The translations under genes and the position numbers were made by a program. A DNA stretch of 64,000 nt, taken from contig OZ025668.1 of the NCBI GenBank assembly GCA_964019335.1, positions 620,001 through 684,000 of the forward strand. The letters are read 5' to 3'. The notes under the pieces are model-generated. The model searched no databases. It was not told the DNA's origin and was given only the letters and a program-made list of their open reading frames with translations. Every line of letters begins with the position of its first letter. The stretch's first letter is position 1. This DNA comes from Diplonema japonicum (Eukaryota > Euglenozoa > Diplonemea > Diplonemida > Diplonemidae). Shown here one piece after another: positions 41,070 through 52,055 of this stretch.

Positions 41070-44000
41070 TCACGTCACCACTGTCCCAAAGACTTGGCTG
41101 TCACTATGGCCAAGGTTATTTTGGCTGAGGCTCCGCTGGCTTTCAAAGCTCGAAGACTTCCTGCGTGGGGGTGGTACTCTAAGAGAGTTGGACGCCAAAG
41201 GTGTCCGAGGGAAGGGGTACTGCCTGGGTGTCGTGCTGAAGTCTGTCCCCGTAGGGAACAACCTCGGCGACCGCCCGCCCGACGTGTCGGTGTGCGCAGA
41301 ACAGAATTCGTCCTTCGACGACGACGCGCCCATAGGCATGCCCCTCATCAGCGATGCAGTCATCATTTCCTCTTCTAGCGGCTCCGCACGCTCATATCTC
41401 ATTCCGCCCGTTCCTACACCACCCGATGCCTGCACCGCCCATGTAGGCGGCCCTAAACACGGCGTCAGGAACCATCTTAAGAAACCCCCACAGCCACCGT
41501 CACTCCTCACGTTCTTGTACTTGTCCCATTCATCCCAAATGAACACAAAGAAATCAATCAGGAACTTCACCATTGTCCCCCACATGCACCCTTGGGCAAT
41601 GTACCCTGCCGCCTGCGCCGCATTGGATTCAATGGGAGTTTCTGCCTTGAATGCAATAAGAATCAGAATCAGTGCGAGAGTCTCGCCACCCGCTAGGAGG
41701 ATCTCAGTTACGTTTTCGTAGGGTGCGATGTATGGGCGAAAGATGAGCAACACCAAGAAGAAGACAACCATCAGAACCATCATCAGCCAGACTTGCATGG
41801 TGCAGTACTCTTTTGTGTTCGGTTGCCAAGCAGACACCAAAGACATAACAGAAATATGTGTAAGCTCGAAGGCAAGGAAGTAAATACAGTATCCCTTTCT
41901 GAAAGCATCAAAGGACAAACGGTTCAAGGAGAGCCACTGGTCAGAGTCGTACTCGTTCTTCTCTATCCATTCATGATCCCCCCAAAGTGCCCACACGACA
42001 TGCTTCAGCTTTGTCTCAAAGGGTACGAACCGGGAAAACTCGTCGGCCTCTCCTGCGCTAACGCCCACACGGTATGGTATCAATAAAGTGAACAGTATGA
42101 GGACTGGAACGCTTAGGAGTTTGAAGCTGATGGCACTGGAGTAGATGAGAATTGTGGATGCGGACACAGTCGCACTGCCCTGCAGGAACATGATGGGGAT
42201 CAACAGCCACCCCGCCCTCGCGCGTGCCCACACACCCCGTGTTGATATTTTGTTGACGTTCTCTTGCACCTCCTCAGTGATGGTCTTGATGTGTCTTCGC
42301 GCCTTGCCGCTCGAGTATATGTGATACGCAGCGCCACCTATGAGCAGCCCCAGCACGCTGCAGATGATCACAACACCTACCAGCGCGCCATGGTATTGTC
42401 TGTAGTCCCCCCCTATGGCCATCCCCAAAGGGTTCATCATGACAGACAGCTCTTCAGGGCCATCACCGGGACACATCATAGCTTCCATCACAAATGTCAA
42501 TCTGGTAAGCGAACCGCCTGCCCTAACAGAAGCAGGGTTGGGGGGGAGCATTGCAGATGCACCAGCTACCAAAAGACCTCCAGCTGCGGCGGTTTCTGCT
42601 TCACTGGTGCCGTCAAGAGTTTGCACCTCACCGTGCAATTTGCAAGTGAACACACACCACTGGCCACCGCTAAACACATGAACAGCCACATCTTCGCTCT
42701 GTGCTGTTGTCGCGTAATAGCCTTCATGCCTGAACGTGACCTGCAAGATAGTTTCGTTCATCTCTGCTTTAACGACCCCGTTCACTGCAAGAAGACCTCT
42801 GCTAGAGGTTTTCACAGATGTCGTGATCCATATCGCACTGGTATCAGACGGTGCACTCCCAGTGGAGTGCGACACCACCACACTCAAAACTCCCCGCGGT
42901 AAATTAGGGATAGTGAACTGCAGCAGCGTGCCTGTTGTGCGTATGTTTTGCGAGGTCAGCTTACTGTACTCTTCAGCAGTCGGCTCTCCGAGTGAGGCGC
43001 AGTGGTCTGGGGCAGCTGGTGTAGTGGTCGGTGAAGAGGATGGTATAAAATTGGGAACGTCAGTAGTCGCAACACTGGGTGGAACTGTTGGCGACGTAGT
43101 TGGTATAGCCGTTGCTACTGGGATCGGCACAGGTGTCGGGGAAACAGTGGGCATGGCAGTGTACCCAGGAGGAACTACTGTTGGTGTGGCTGTGACGACA
43201 GATGTCGCGGGTATTTGTGTGGGACCAGCTGTTGGTGAAGCTGTAACAGGAAGCGCCGTGGGTGCTCCTGTCAGAGGGGTTGTAGGAGCGCCAGTTGGCG
43301 TCACCGTTGGCAAGTGAGGAGGAACAGCCGTTACTGGCGCATTAGTAGGTATTGCCGTTGGAACTGCTGTGGGGGGAGCAGTTGGAACCGTCATAGGAAC
43401 TGACGTGGGTTCGGCTGTTGCAGTACCAGGGGATTGGGTATCAGGAGCAGAAGTGCTAGGAGCCGTGGTCAACGGCACTAAAGTGCTCGGTGCTTGTGTG
43501 TCAGGAAGAGGCGTGCTGGGTGGCAGCGTAGGAATAAATGTATTTGGTGGAGTAGTATCAGGGGCTGAAGAGTCAGGTTCAAGAGTCACAGGCGCGGAAG
43601 TTGCGGGAACCAGCGTACCAGGTGCTGGGGTATCGGGCGCAGAGGTTAGAGGGGATAATGTGTCTGGCGCAGGGGATGCGGGTGCTAGTGTGTTTGGCAC
43701 AAGAGTTACAGGGACTAGGGTATCTGGAGTAAGAGTAACAGGGAGAGATGTTATCGGAGCTGACGTATCAGGTACAAGGGTTGCAGGAGCAGGGGTCGCA
43801 GGAACAAGTGTGTCAGGTGCTGGTGAATTCGGAGCAGAGGTTGCAGGTGCTGGAGTATCAGGTGCCGGTGTAGGAGGTGCACCTGTGGAGGGGGCAGTTG
43901 TGGGAACAGCTGTGGGCGGTGCTGGAGTACTCGGAGCAGAGGTTGCAGGAGCAGGGGTCGCAGGAACAAGTGTGTCAGGTGCTGGTGAATTCGGAGCCGA

Positions 44001-45515
44001 GGTTGCAGGTGCTGATGTACTCGGAGCAGAGGTTGCAGGAGCTGGCGTACTCGGAGCAAGGGTTGCAGGTGCTGGTGTATTCGGAGCCGAGGTTGCAGGT
44101 GCTGATGTACTCGGAGCAGAGGTTGCAGGTGCTGGAGTATCAGGTGCCGGTGTAGGAGGTGCACCTGTGGAGGGGGCAGTTGTGGGCGGTGCTGGAGTAC
44201 TCGGAGCAGAGGTTGCAGGAGCTGGTGTACTTGGAGAAGGGGTTGCAGGTGCTGGTGTACTCGGAGCAGAGGTTGCAGGAGTCGGCGTACTCGGAGCAGG
44301 GGTAGCAGGAGCTGGTGTGCTCGGAGCGGAGGTTGCAGGAGCTGGTGTACTCGGAGCAGGGGTTGCAGGAGCCGGCGTACTCGGAGCAGGGGTTGCAGGT
44401 GCTGGTGTATTCGGAGCAGAAGTTGCAGGTGCCGGCGTACTCGGAGCAGAGGTCACAGGTGTTGGTGTGCTCGGAGCAGGGGTTGCAGGTGCGGGAGTAT
44501 CAGGTGCCGGTGTAGGAGGTGCACCTGTGGAGGGGGCAGTTGTGGGAACAGCTGTGGGCGGGGCATTTGTTGGGGTGGCGGTGGGAACAGCTGTTGCTGG
44601 TGCCTCGGTTGGCGCGTGCGCCTTGCACTCCCACGTTACCTTGTACCCATATGGAACAATTGAAGCGCTGTTTGTTACTTTAATAATTGAGTCGCCTTTG
44701 CCACCCTTTGGAAGAGGCTTATTCGTGTTAAGGGCACTGAACGATCCCCCATGCACCGGACCATATTCACCAGCATCGTCCATGAAGATCACAAAGTCGC
44801 CGTCCACACAGTGTGCACCCATGCAGTTGGTAGGCGGGTCTGAGAACCAGAACTTATCCCACGTGAACTCAGCATACGGGCACACAATGCGATCACAGAT
44901 AATCTCGTACGCCCCGGGTTGCATCCCCCCAGAGTGGTCGATGGTGCCTGTCTGTCCCACAGTAGCCATCACGTCGCTCTCGTAGCCGTTGGGACAAGGC
45001 GTGACGGACTGGGGGGCACTGAATTCTACGTTCCAAGGAACAAGAGCTGTGACGCCGGTACTCACTAAATTGTGACAAATGTTCGCGCCTGACTTACATG
45101 TGTATTGCGTGTTGCCATTGAGGACTACGTTGTTGCATGCATTGTTCCCATTGCAGTAGAGGTCGCATTGCTGGCCACTCTGTGCTTGCAGTGAGTCACG
45201 ACATGACAGCTGTAACCCCGAGCATGTGTTAGTACCGTCGCACTTGACGCTTATAGACCCGAGGTACGCACTGTCCGACGCATCAATGACCCCTCCAGTG
45301 CACCCAGTGTCGCCACACAACACCAGACACGAATAGTGAGAACCTCCCATAATGGGGCAGTTGATAATCCCTGAGGAACATGCACCGGTGGCCGTGCAGT
45401 CAACAACACAATCATCGTAATTAGAGCACCCATTGATCGGGTCGGTGGTAGTCACTACGCACTGCGCATGTTGGACGGCAAATAGCAACAGGGCTATGTG
45501 CAATGCCTGCTCCAT
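41070..45515 (-). CDS. Giant mucin-like multi-pass membrane protein
   Basis: 1481 residues. A signal peptide (MEQALHIALLLFAVQHAQC) is followed by about 150 residues of cysteine-rich sequence (CNGNNACNNVVLNG, CHNLVSTG) and a second globular part. Roughly residues 300-830 are Ala/Pro/Thr/Ser repeats (APSTPAPATS type), expected to be densely O-glycosylated. A second globular ectodomain follows. About five to seven hydrophobic helices then occupy about residues 1040-1340 (for example VVIICSVLGLLIGGAAYHIY, VWLMMVLMVVFFLVLLIF, LALILILIAF). The multi-pass block resembles the TRP/polycystin-type C-terminal region of many protist surface proteins. A cytoplasmic tail ends the protein. Predicted role: cell-surface receptor or adhesin. 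No intron is needed. Confidence 0.8.
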   Translation of the reverse strand: MEQALHIALLLFAVQHAQCVVTTTDPINGCSNYDDCVVDCTATGACSSGIINCPIMGGSHYSCLVLCGDTGCTGGVIDASDSAYLGSISVKCDGTNTCSGLQLSCRDSLQAQSGQQCDLYCNGNNACNNVVLNGNTQYTCKSGANICHNLVSTGVTALVPWNVEFSAPQSVTPCPNGYESDVMATVGQTGTIDHSGGMQPGAYEIICDRIVCPYAEFTWDKFWFSDPPTNCMGAHCVDGDFVIFMDDAGEYGPVHGGSFSALNTNKPLPKGGKGDSIIKVTNSASIVPYGYKVTWECKAHAPTEAPATAVPTATPTNAPPTAVPTTAPSTGAPPTPAPDTPAPATPAPSTPTPVTSAPSTPAPATSAPNTPAPATPAPSTPAPATPAPSTPAPATSAPSTPAPATPAPSTPTPATSAPSTPAPATPSPSTPAPATSAPSTPAPPTTAPSTGAPPTPAPDTPAPATSAPSTSAPATSAPNTPAPATLAPSTPAPATSAPSTSAPATSAPNSPAPDTLVPATPAPATSAPSTPAPPTAVPTTAPSTGAPPTPAPDTPAPATSAPNSPAPDTLVPATPAPATLVPDTSAPITSLPVTLTPDTLVPVTLVPNTLAPASPAPDTLSPLTSAPDTPAPGTLVPATSAPVTLEPDSSAPDTTPPNTFIPTLPPSTPLPDTQAPSTLVPLTTAPSTSAPDTQSPGTATAEPTSVPMTVPTAPPTAVPTAIPTNAPVTAVPPHLPTVTPTGAPTTPLTGAPTALPVTASPTAGPTQIPATSVVTATPTVVPPGYTAMPTVSPTPVPIPVATAIPTTSPTVPPSVATTDVPNFIPSSSPTTTPAAPDHCASLGEPTAEEYSKLTSQNIRTTGTLLQFTIPNLPRGVLSVVVSHSTGSAPSDTSAIWITTSVKTSSRGLLAVNGVVKAEMNETILQVTFRHEGYYATTAQSEDVAVHVFSGGQWCVFTCKLHGEVQTLDGTSEAETAAAGGLLVAGASAMLPPNPASVRAGGSLTRLTFVMEAMMCPGDGPEELSVMMNPLGMAIGGDYRQYHGALVGVVIICSVLGLLIGGAAYHIYSSGKARRHIKTITEEVQENVNKISTRGVWARARAGWLLIPIMFLQGSATVSASTILIYSSAISFKLLSVPVLILFTLLIPYRVGVSAGEADEFSRFVPFETKLKHVVWALWGDHEWIEKNEYDSDQWLSLNRLSFDAFRKGYCIYFLAFELTHISVMSLVSAWQPNTKEYCTMQVWLMMVLMVVFFLVLLIFRPYIAPYENVTEILLAGGETLALILILIAFKAETPIESNAAQAAGYIAQGCMWGTMVKFLIDFFVFIWDEWDKYKNVRSDGGCGGFLRWFLTPCLGPPTWAVQASGGVGTGGMRYERAEPLEEEMMTASLMRGMPMGASSSKDEFCSAHTDTSGGRSPRLFPTGTDFSTTPRQYPFPRTPLASNSLRVPPPRRKSSSFESQRSLSQNNLGHSDSQVFGTVVT
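43420..44620. repeat. Coding minisatellite, 30-bp unit, within the mucin-like gene
   Basis: Plus-strand reading shows repeated variants of ggtgctggtgtactcggagc plus agaggttgca, encoding APATSAPSTP decapeptides on the minus strand. A larger module that contains gtgcacctgtggagggggca recurs at about 43878, 44159 and 44519, so higher-order duplication has occurred. Unit number is likely to vary between alleles or assemblies. Confidence 0.88.
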
Positions 45516-45596
45516 GTCCTGTGGTGCGGTGCAATAATAGAAGAATTAAGTAAAATGGAAAAGAAAGAGGGATGGGAAACATTACAACTTACTACG

Positions 45597-47844
45597 ATGC
45601 CTGATGCTCCGTCGGCGGGGACGGCTGTCAACAAGGTTGTGAGGGAAGCCTAATGCACTGCTACAGCATGCCCTTCGTCTGAGGAGCAACAGGACACGTC
45701 GAGAACAAAGCACGAGAAAGGGCTAGTAAAGGTATTTATTATGTGGAAACACTGTGCAGTCCTGACATTGGGCAGCCCGACAAGGCCGTCCACTGCCATT
45801 CCACATCAGACGCTGAAAACACTGGAACAGGAATGGAATGGGGTTGTGTTTTCTTTCTTCTTTTTCTTTCTTTTTTTCATTCTTTTTTCTTTAATACAAC
45901 TGGCACATTGTTGCCCTACTGCCCTTGGAGACTCTCTTCCGTGTCATCCAGAGGGCCTCCTGTGCCATTAGCTGTTCGGGAAGTCATCTTGCGATTGAAC
46001 CCACACAACATGAGGAGACTAATTTGATTTGGCTGACAGATGGAAGTTGTTCTTTGCAGGAAGAGCTTCTAGGTTGCCACGACGGCTTTGTTCTCTCTTG
46101 GTTTTCTTCTTCTTTCCTCTCTTGTTTTCTTCGAAAAAGAAGAAGGAAGGAAGAAGAAAAATAAGGGGTCGAAAGGGGGGTTGGGTTGGTGTTTTATTTG
46201 TTTCCTTCTTGACCATGGAAGACGCCCATCACCTAGGGCACGTCTTCAATGGCGCAAAGGAAAAAGGGAGCGCATCGAGCTTTCCTCTCCATCCAGGGAA
46301 GGAAGCCTTTTGGAAGAACAATTTTTTTTTTCTGTTTGCTCCATCTGAGGCAAAGCATTTCCACTACAAAATCAGCCCAAACAACTCACGCTGTGAAGTG
46401 ACGGTGCAGACCTCAGGAGGGAAAAAAAAAGCTTGTGAGGAAGGGCTGAGCCCTTCCTGCGCTCTGGAGAGATGCAGGCGGGGGGTGGAGAAGGGAAAGA
46501 CAGACAGTTAAAGAAGGGGGGGGGGGGGGGGGGGGGGGGGCAGTCATTATGCAACACACACGATCACAAACAGGGAAAGGAAAAGATAAAGATAAAGAAG
46601 ACGTTTAAATGGAACAAAAAATAAAACCAGAAAAAAAAGGGGGGGGCCCCTCTTGACATGTTGTTTAATAAGCTTCACGAAGGCGCGAAAGAGAGGTGGG
46701 GGGAAATATTTTTCAGAAAAAAAAGGGAGAGAAAAAAAAGGGGTGGGGAGGGATTGTTCAGAAAAGGTGGTGTGTCGCAGTGGCAAGATAAACCTTCACT
46801 TCTACGGTGACACAACCTATAGCTGCACTTGCACACAACAAGAGGGAAAACGAAAAGAAAAACGGAAAAGAAAAAAGAAGCGAAGACAACGTACCACACC
46901 AGTCGCTCGTTGGGTCCCAGTGCAGTAGTCGCTTCAGGGGGTAAATGGATGAGCGCACCTACAGCCTCTTCCAAATCAATATCCTTTTTTACTTTACTTT
47001 AGTTCCCTTCCCAACCTCAGACGGGGCGGCTCGGTGGGGCGGTAGGGGCAGCTAACATGAAAGAAAAGAGGAAGGGAAAGGGGAAGGATCGTACCGTGGC
47101 AGGACGTGAACTGCCTGAAGGAGAAGCAAAATGTCTCATGTCACAGGCAGCTCACTCAAATTACCACTTTTTTTTACAAAGGCATCCCAAACTTGGCGTA
47201 TGCGAAAGTCTACAACAGAACCTTTGGGGAAGTTGACCCTCGAAAGGCCCTACACGTACACAGCAATCGGCCAGTGAAAGGGAAGGTCCTTTGTGGGTTG
47301 GGGCTAAAGGGGGGGGGGGGGGGGGGGTTTGAAGGGAACTTGACACGTAATAACAACTGGTGTCACGTACCGATCTACTGGAGCTCAGCCAAGCAGGGAA
47401 TAGAAAAGAAAAAAAAAGGGGGGTCGTAGAGGCTATTCTCTTGTATAAATATTAATTTATTATTTTGTCTCACATCTCTTGGTCTTCTCGCAGTTGGAAA
47501 GACCCTGCAGTACTGACATGAGGGAGACTTCTTCTGCAGCGATGACTCTTGGCTATAAAACCATCAATGTGATACCCCCCAACAAGGGAGAAACTAAACC
47601 AAAGAAAAAGATTGAAAATAAATTTAAGGACGAAATGGAAGAAGTTACAACAAAGAAGCCCCCTTTGAAAAAGAAAGGTAAGACAGCATACGTAGTTGTA
47701 AAGCGCTGAGCAGCGAGCCCTCCTGCCAGGAGCCCGAAGGCACCCTTCCCGGAAAGTTGCAAACCAGGAATTCTTTCCACTTTTTTCTTCTTCTTTTTTT
47801 TACAACACTATTTGGGGTAGAAAAAGGAAAGAAAAAACCTTTGA
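45597..47844 (+). CDS. Probable spliced plus-strand gene, product unrecognised
   Basis: The only candidate on the plus strand, starting 82 bp from the mucin-like gene and diverging from it. Proposed first exons: 45597-45638 (MPDAPSAGTAVNKV), 45667-45725, then 45760 onward (PDIGQPDKAVHCHSTSDAEN); introns of 28 and 34 nt (45639-45666 and 45726-45759) are GT-AG. Convincing later coding pieces are IPNLAYAKVYNRTFGEVDPR (near 47187-47290), NLTRNNNWCH, and a terminal K/P-rich exon from about 47496 (MTLGYKTINVIPPNKGETK), with a 36-nt intron at 47686-47721 and a K/P-rich tail ending near 47844. The middle exons (about 45.9-47.1 kb) are not resolved because homopolymers blur the frame. I cannot name the product. 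The alternative is non-coding DNA with chance frames. Confidence 0.4.
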
Positions 47845-48619
47845 AAGTGTCAGGCGAAGGGTGGTAACAAGGGAAAAGAGAAAAAAAAAGAAGAAGAAGA
47901 AAGTGAAAAGGCGACACGGATACTCGGCAGTGCCTTGCCGCACTAAATAAAATAAAAGAAGAAGAAATGCTTGTTGAAAGGAGCCACGACACCACTCCTG
48001 TTGCGTCCGTGGGTGTGCCCAGGCAGTGTCCAGTAGGAACGCTCGGTGTGTGCTCTTGCCTTTAGCTCAAGGAGAAAGAAAGAAGACTTTCAAGATTTCT
48101 CATAAAAAACGGGGGTAAAACAAATGGATAGGAAGGAACAAGTAGAAGGGGAAGGGATGGGGCAAACAAAGAAAAGGGGGGACGAGGAGGAAGAGTAGAA
48201 GGAGAAAGAGAAAGAATGAAATATAGAAATACTGGTGCATTTTTTTTTTTTTTCTTCTTTTCTTCTTTTCTTCTCCTCCCCTCTCCTTTTTAGCTGGTGT
48301 TTACAGCTTGGTAAAAAGGACACTGAAAATTTCCGGTGAAAATCATCTTCTTCTTTTTTCAATCATATTTTCCTTACCGAGCAAGACGAGATGGTAACTA
48401 GTGTCTTTGAATCTTGCTCAGTGATAGTTTTCTGCAAACCAGGGGGGGGAGGTGGGAAACTACAAGCAGTGTGCATGCTCGTGTTTCCGCAGAAACCTCT
48501 AATAAACCAATCAAAGCTGTGCGCTTACTATTTATTTCAACAACAGTGTTATTAAACAACATGTACCCATGACGCTCGCAGAGCGACAGAGGAACAAGAC
48601 TAGACAGCGTGTCGCTGCA
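47845..48619. other. Intergenic, about 775 bp
   Basis: Nothing coding recognised. Purine-rich tracts (47870-47960, 48120-48220), a T run near 48240 and a G run near 48441. It would hold the convergent 3' ends of the plus-strand candidate and the kinase gene. Confidence 0.5.
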
Positions 48620-49810
48620 TTAAACCATAACGGGTTGGGCCTGTGCGCAACTGAAGGTGCTAGGCATACCAAGAAAAGAGGAGGAGGGAAGGAAAAAAAG
48701 GGGGGTAAAACAAGGGGAGTGCCAGCTGCATGGCGGTTTAGTGGAGGACATCCCTCCAGTTCCCAGGTAGGCTGTGAGTATGAGTGTGTTATTCGTTTTC
48801 CCTTTTCCCTCTTGTTGTCCATACATGTCTGTGACCCTGTTGGCGAGCTTGTCGAAGTCGATCTCCGCAGCGGATGGACTGTCCAAAGCATTCCTACTTT
48901 CTGATATCAACAGCTCCAACCCGCTGGGTTCGTTGAGCCTCTCTCTCCTGTAGAAAGAAGCAATCTCGTACAACGTGAGCCCCTTGTTTGCAGCGATCTT
49001 CAGGCATATGTTCGCAGCCCTGAACAGGTCCACTGCCTCGTTCTCGATGCCTGCCTCGTGCAGCATCTCAACCTCTGCCTCGATGTCGATCGAGTTGATG
49101 TACTCCAGAGACGCCTCTGAGAGTGGCTCCTTCACTTGCTTCCACAGCTGCCACTCAAAGTCGAGATCCTCAATGGACATGGGGAATGTGTAGCCGTGGT
49201 CGATGGGGATCAATCTAGTGGAGGAGGGCTCCTTGCGGATCAGTATGTTCCCTCCGTGTCTGTCGCAGTTCAGGATCCTCAGGTCGAGGATAGCTATTTT
49301 GTGCGTGTCCTCGGTGTCGAAAAGAGCGGGACCGCAGTCCCACGACTGCCCGTCGTTCTGCACGAATCTCTGAACGGAGCACGTCACTGGTGCACTGCTG
49401 TCCCTGCTAAAGTACCTTGCCGGTAGCTCTTGTATCACTGTTTCAGGGACTCCTGCATGCTTTCCCAGCTGGTATGCCAGCTGTTCTCTGAGGTACCCCG
49501 TCCCGGGGTTGAACCCATTCTTTGCGACACTCCCTTCTTCACCGTTGGGGTTCCTTGTCATCCCTGCCTCCTCGTCGGCAGGCTTTACAACTCCCACCTT
49601 CTCGTACATGCGCTCGATGAAGTAGGTTCCGTTGACAGTGTCCTCATCCACACTTGCCAAGGACCCGCCAGCCGCCAGCACAAGGTCCACCTCGGTTTTA
49701 AGAGGCATCTTCAGTGTCGCGTCCAATCCAGGTGATGTACATCTGCTGGTTGCCTCAGAAGTGAGCCCCTCGGACTCACTTACAATGTCGACCTCCCTGG
49801 TGAACTTCAT
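48620..49810 (-). CDS. PI3/4-kinase-like protein (plant PI4K-gamma type)
   Basis: 396 residues from the ATG at 49810 (MKFTREVDIVSESEGLTSEA); an in-frame ATG 69 nt upstream is less likely. Kinase signatures: FNPGTGYLREQLAYQLGKHA, then the catalytic loop LDLRILNCDRHGGNILIRKE, then RLIPIDHGYTFPM with the metal-binding Asp. This catalytic-loop/DHG pair is typical of the type II/gamma PI4-kinase-like family, of which some members phosphorylate proteins instead of lipids. A conserved helical C-terminal lobe follows (LYEIASFYRRERLNEPSGLE). The last 45 residues (TKPPCSWHSPCFTPLFFLPS) look non-conserved and may be affected by an unrecognised 3' intron. No ubiquitin-like domain is visible. Confidence 0.77.
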   Translation of the reverse strand: MKFTREVDIVSESEGLTSEATSRCTSPGLDATLKMPLKTEVDLVLAAGGSLASVDEDTVNGTYFIERMYEKVGVVKPADEEAGMTRNPNGEEGSVAKNGFNPGTGYLREQLAYQLGKHAGVPETVIQELPARYFSRDSSAPVTCSVQRFVQNDGQSWDCGPALFDTEDTHKIAILDLRILNCDRHGGNILIRKEPSSTRLIPIDHGYTFPMSIEDLDFEWQLWKQVKEPLSEASLEYINSIDIEAEVEMLHEAGIENEAVDLFRAANICLKIAANKGLTLYEIASFYRRERLNEPSGLELLISESRNALDSPSAAEIDFDKLANRVTDMYGQQEGKGKTNNTLILTAYLGTGGMSSTKPPCSWHSPCFTPLFFLPSSSFLGMPSTFSCAQAQPVMV

Positions 49811-49923
49811 ATTGTGTAGTGTATGTTGTAGTGGTGCAGCTATAAAGATAGCCAACCTGGAGTGTGATCTTAGTGTCAAGACGTAAAGCGCAGAATTATA
49901 TAATACAAGACAGGATACAACGC

Positions 49924-51860
49924 CTACGACACAGGCGGGGGTGGAGGGGGTGCTGTTTTTGGTGCAGGGGGGGGAGGTGCCTTTGGTGCAGCAGATGGTG
50001 CCGGAGGGGGTGCTTTTGGTGCAGGGGGGGGAGGTGCTTTTGGTGCAGCAGATGGTACCGGAGGGGGTGCTTTTGGTGCAGCAGGAGGAGGTGGTGCAAC
50101 GGGTGCTGCTGGAGGAGGTGGCGCTGCCTTTGCCGCAGGTGCCTTAGGTGCTTCTGATGGCTGAGAAGCATCAGTTTGCTTACTTTCCTTGTTGCTTTCC
50201 CACATTTCCGCAAGAGTATCCTTCTGTACCGTTTTGACACTCTTGAGCTGTGATGCATTGTATGGGTTGACTTGCCTGCAAAATAGCATACCTTTATCCC
50301 AGCTTTGAGATCGGCAAACAATGCACCCATATCTGCCTTCGGCTTCTTTTTTGGAGCAGCTGCCTTCGCTCGGGGCGGCGGCGGCGGTAGTGGTGCCCCT
50401 TTCCCAGGGGGTGGCGGAGGGGCACCCTTGCTCTGAGGCGGCGGCGGCGGCGGTGCTTCTTTCCCTGCAGGGGGCGGTGGTGGCAAGCCCTTAGCTGGTG
50501 GCGGAGGGGGTGTTGTCTTCACAGGAGTGGGTGGTGCCCTAGCCGGTGTTGGAGGCTGTTGGCTACGAACACTCGCCGACATCGGAGGGTGCGCGGGCGG
50601 GGGTGGCACAGCTGTGTTAGACAAGGTCGCACCCAGCCCTTGGCGTGTAATCTCCAAACCCCACGATGATTTACTCATTTCCAAATCAGGTGTTGTTCTC
50701 AAGAAGTCCGTGTGTGTGTGCTTGTTCCTGTCCTCGCCCCTTGGTGTTGGCAAAGGTGTGTTACCAACCTTGGGAGTGGGCACTGGGTTGGTGAGCGATG
50801 TGTGAGGCATCTTCTTTGAAATTGTTGACTTCGGTGGGAGTGCTGGCGGTTGCGTTCTGTTCCTGTTGCTCTTCTCGGCAGCGGTTCTGAAGTTGCTTGA
50901 CGCAGCAGGGGCTTTCAAGATAGCTATGGCACGTGCCACAACAGCGCGATTGACTAGCGATCCGACGGGTTTGAGCTTTTTTGGATGCAGATTTTTGTCG
51001 CACCTTTCGTTAAACAAAGCATCCCACTCCGTTTCGATCTCAGAATCAGTTTGATGTTTGACCGAGCTTCTCTCCATAAAGTAACCTTCAAAAGAAGAAG
51101 AAGAATAACCTCCACTAGACCTGCCTAACCTGACACCTGCTGTACGGCTGCCTATCATGTTAGGCGGCGGTGCGTTGTGTGTGCGAGAGCGTGGTGAATG
51201 CACGAGGGTGCGCATGTGCGTGTGTGTGCTGGTGTAAGGTGTCAGGTTCGTGGGGGGTGCGGGTGTCTGTATTGAAGCACCCGTTGGTGCATCTTTTTCG
51301 AAATCCAATGCATTAACCAGGGCTTTAGAAAAGCTTCTCACAGCACCACCTGTGAAGACTATGGGGGAGCTCACCGTCGTGGAGCACGTCAACGATATGA
51401 CTAGCTGGCTGTCAAGCACTGCAAGGTCGCCGATTATGTCATCCTCGATTGATAGGAAGATGTCCCCTTCAGGTCTGGTCACCACTGTGAAGCCACCACT
51501 GGGCGACAGGTAGGCAGAGACGTTCTTCTCGTGAGAGTTCACGGTCAGTATCTGAAGGTCGAAAACTTTGCCGCTGGGTTCCTGCTGCCTGGTTGCCTGC
51601 CGCTTCTCCTTCCTAATCTGTCGCAGGTCTTCCTCAGCCTTTTCCAAATCTCTTCGCATTTTGCTATTTTCTCGCCTTTCCCTCTGCAGATCTAAATAGT
51701 GTTTGGGTGACGATCTGGTAGGCGAAGCGTTCTTCGGCGAACTCTGGACAGGCGGGCTCCTGACCTGTTTGGGAGGTGCTATTTCGGTAAGCTGTGGTAT
51801 GAAGGCCCACGTCCACTCTCCAGAGTTGCACATCACCCATTTCCACTCCCCAGCGGCCAT
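49924..51860 (-). CDS. WH2/polyproline actin-regulatory protein (two exons)
   Basis: Exons 50292-51860 and 49924-50247 flank a 44-nt intron (50248-50291), giving about 630 residues. The start is taken at 51860 (MAAGEWKWVMCNSGEWTWAF). A basic coiled coil (LEKAEEDLRQIRKEKRQATR) and a beta-rich domain (about 100-200) come first. Then there are proline runs (KGLPPPPPAGKEAPPPPPP) that should bind profilin. The splice joins MGALFADLKAGIK to LKSVKTVQ, completing a WASP-homology-2 actin-binding motif (ALFADLKAGIKLKSV). After it the chain ends in an APKAPPPP repeat region. Unspliced, the frame shifts into a low-complexity sequence. No VCA acidic tail and no formin homology domain was seen, so actin monomer delivery or filament elongation is more likely than Arp2/3 activation. 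Confidence 0.77.
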
Positions 51861-52009
51861 TTTAACCTGAGTTGACTTGAATAAGTTGCTAGCAAGCACA
51901 AGGTTTACGTACTGGCCTCAGCACGAAAAATCTCGCAAGGTGCCCGTCGCTGTGAATGACAGAAGACCGTGTCTATAAAATGTGTAAGGGGTGGGGGTTT
52001 CTTTTAAAT

Positions 52010-52055
<46 letters not shown>

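Noticed and set aside
43369-44985. 538-codon plus-strand frame of Gly/Val/Ala repeats
   Set aside because: It is antisense to the minisatellite of the mucin-like gene, which has a signal peptide and membrane helices in the other frame.
50276-50291. A 16-nt intron (gtatgctattttgcag) in the WH2 gene
   Set aside because: It has GT-AG ends, but its use puts the downstream exon in the wrong frame; the 44-nt alternative keeps the frame and completes a WH2 motif.
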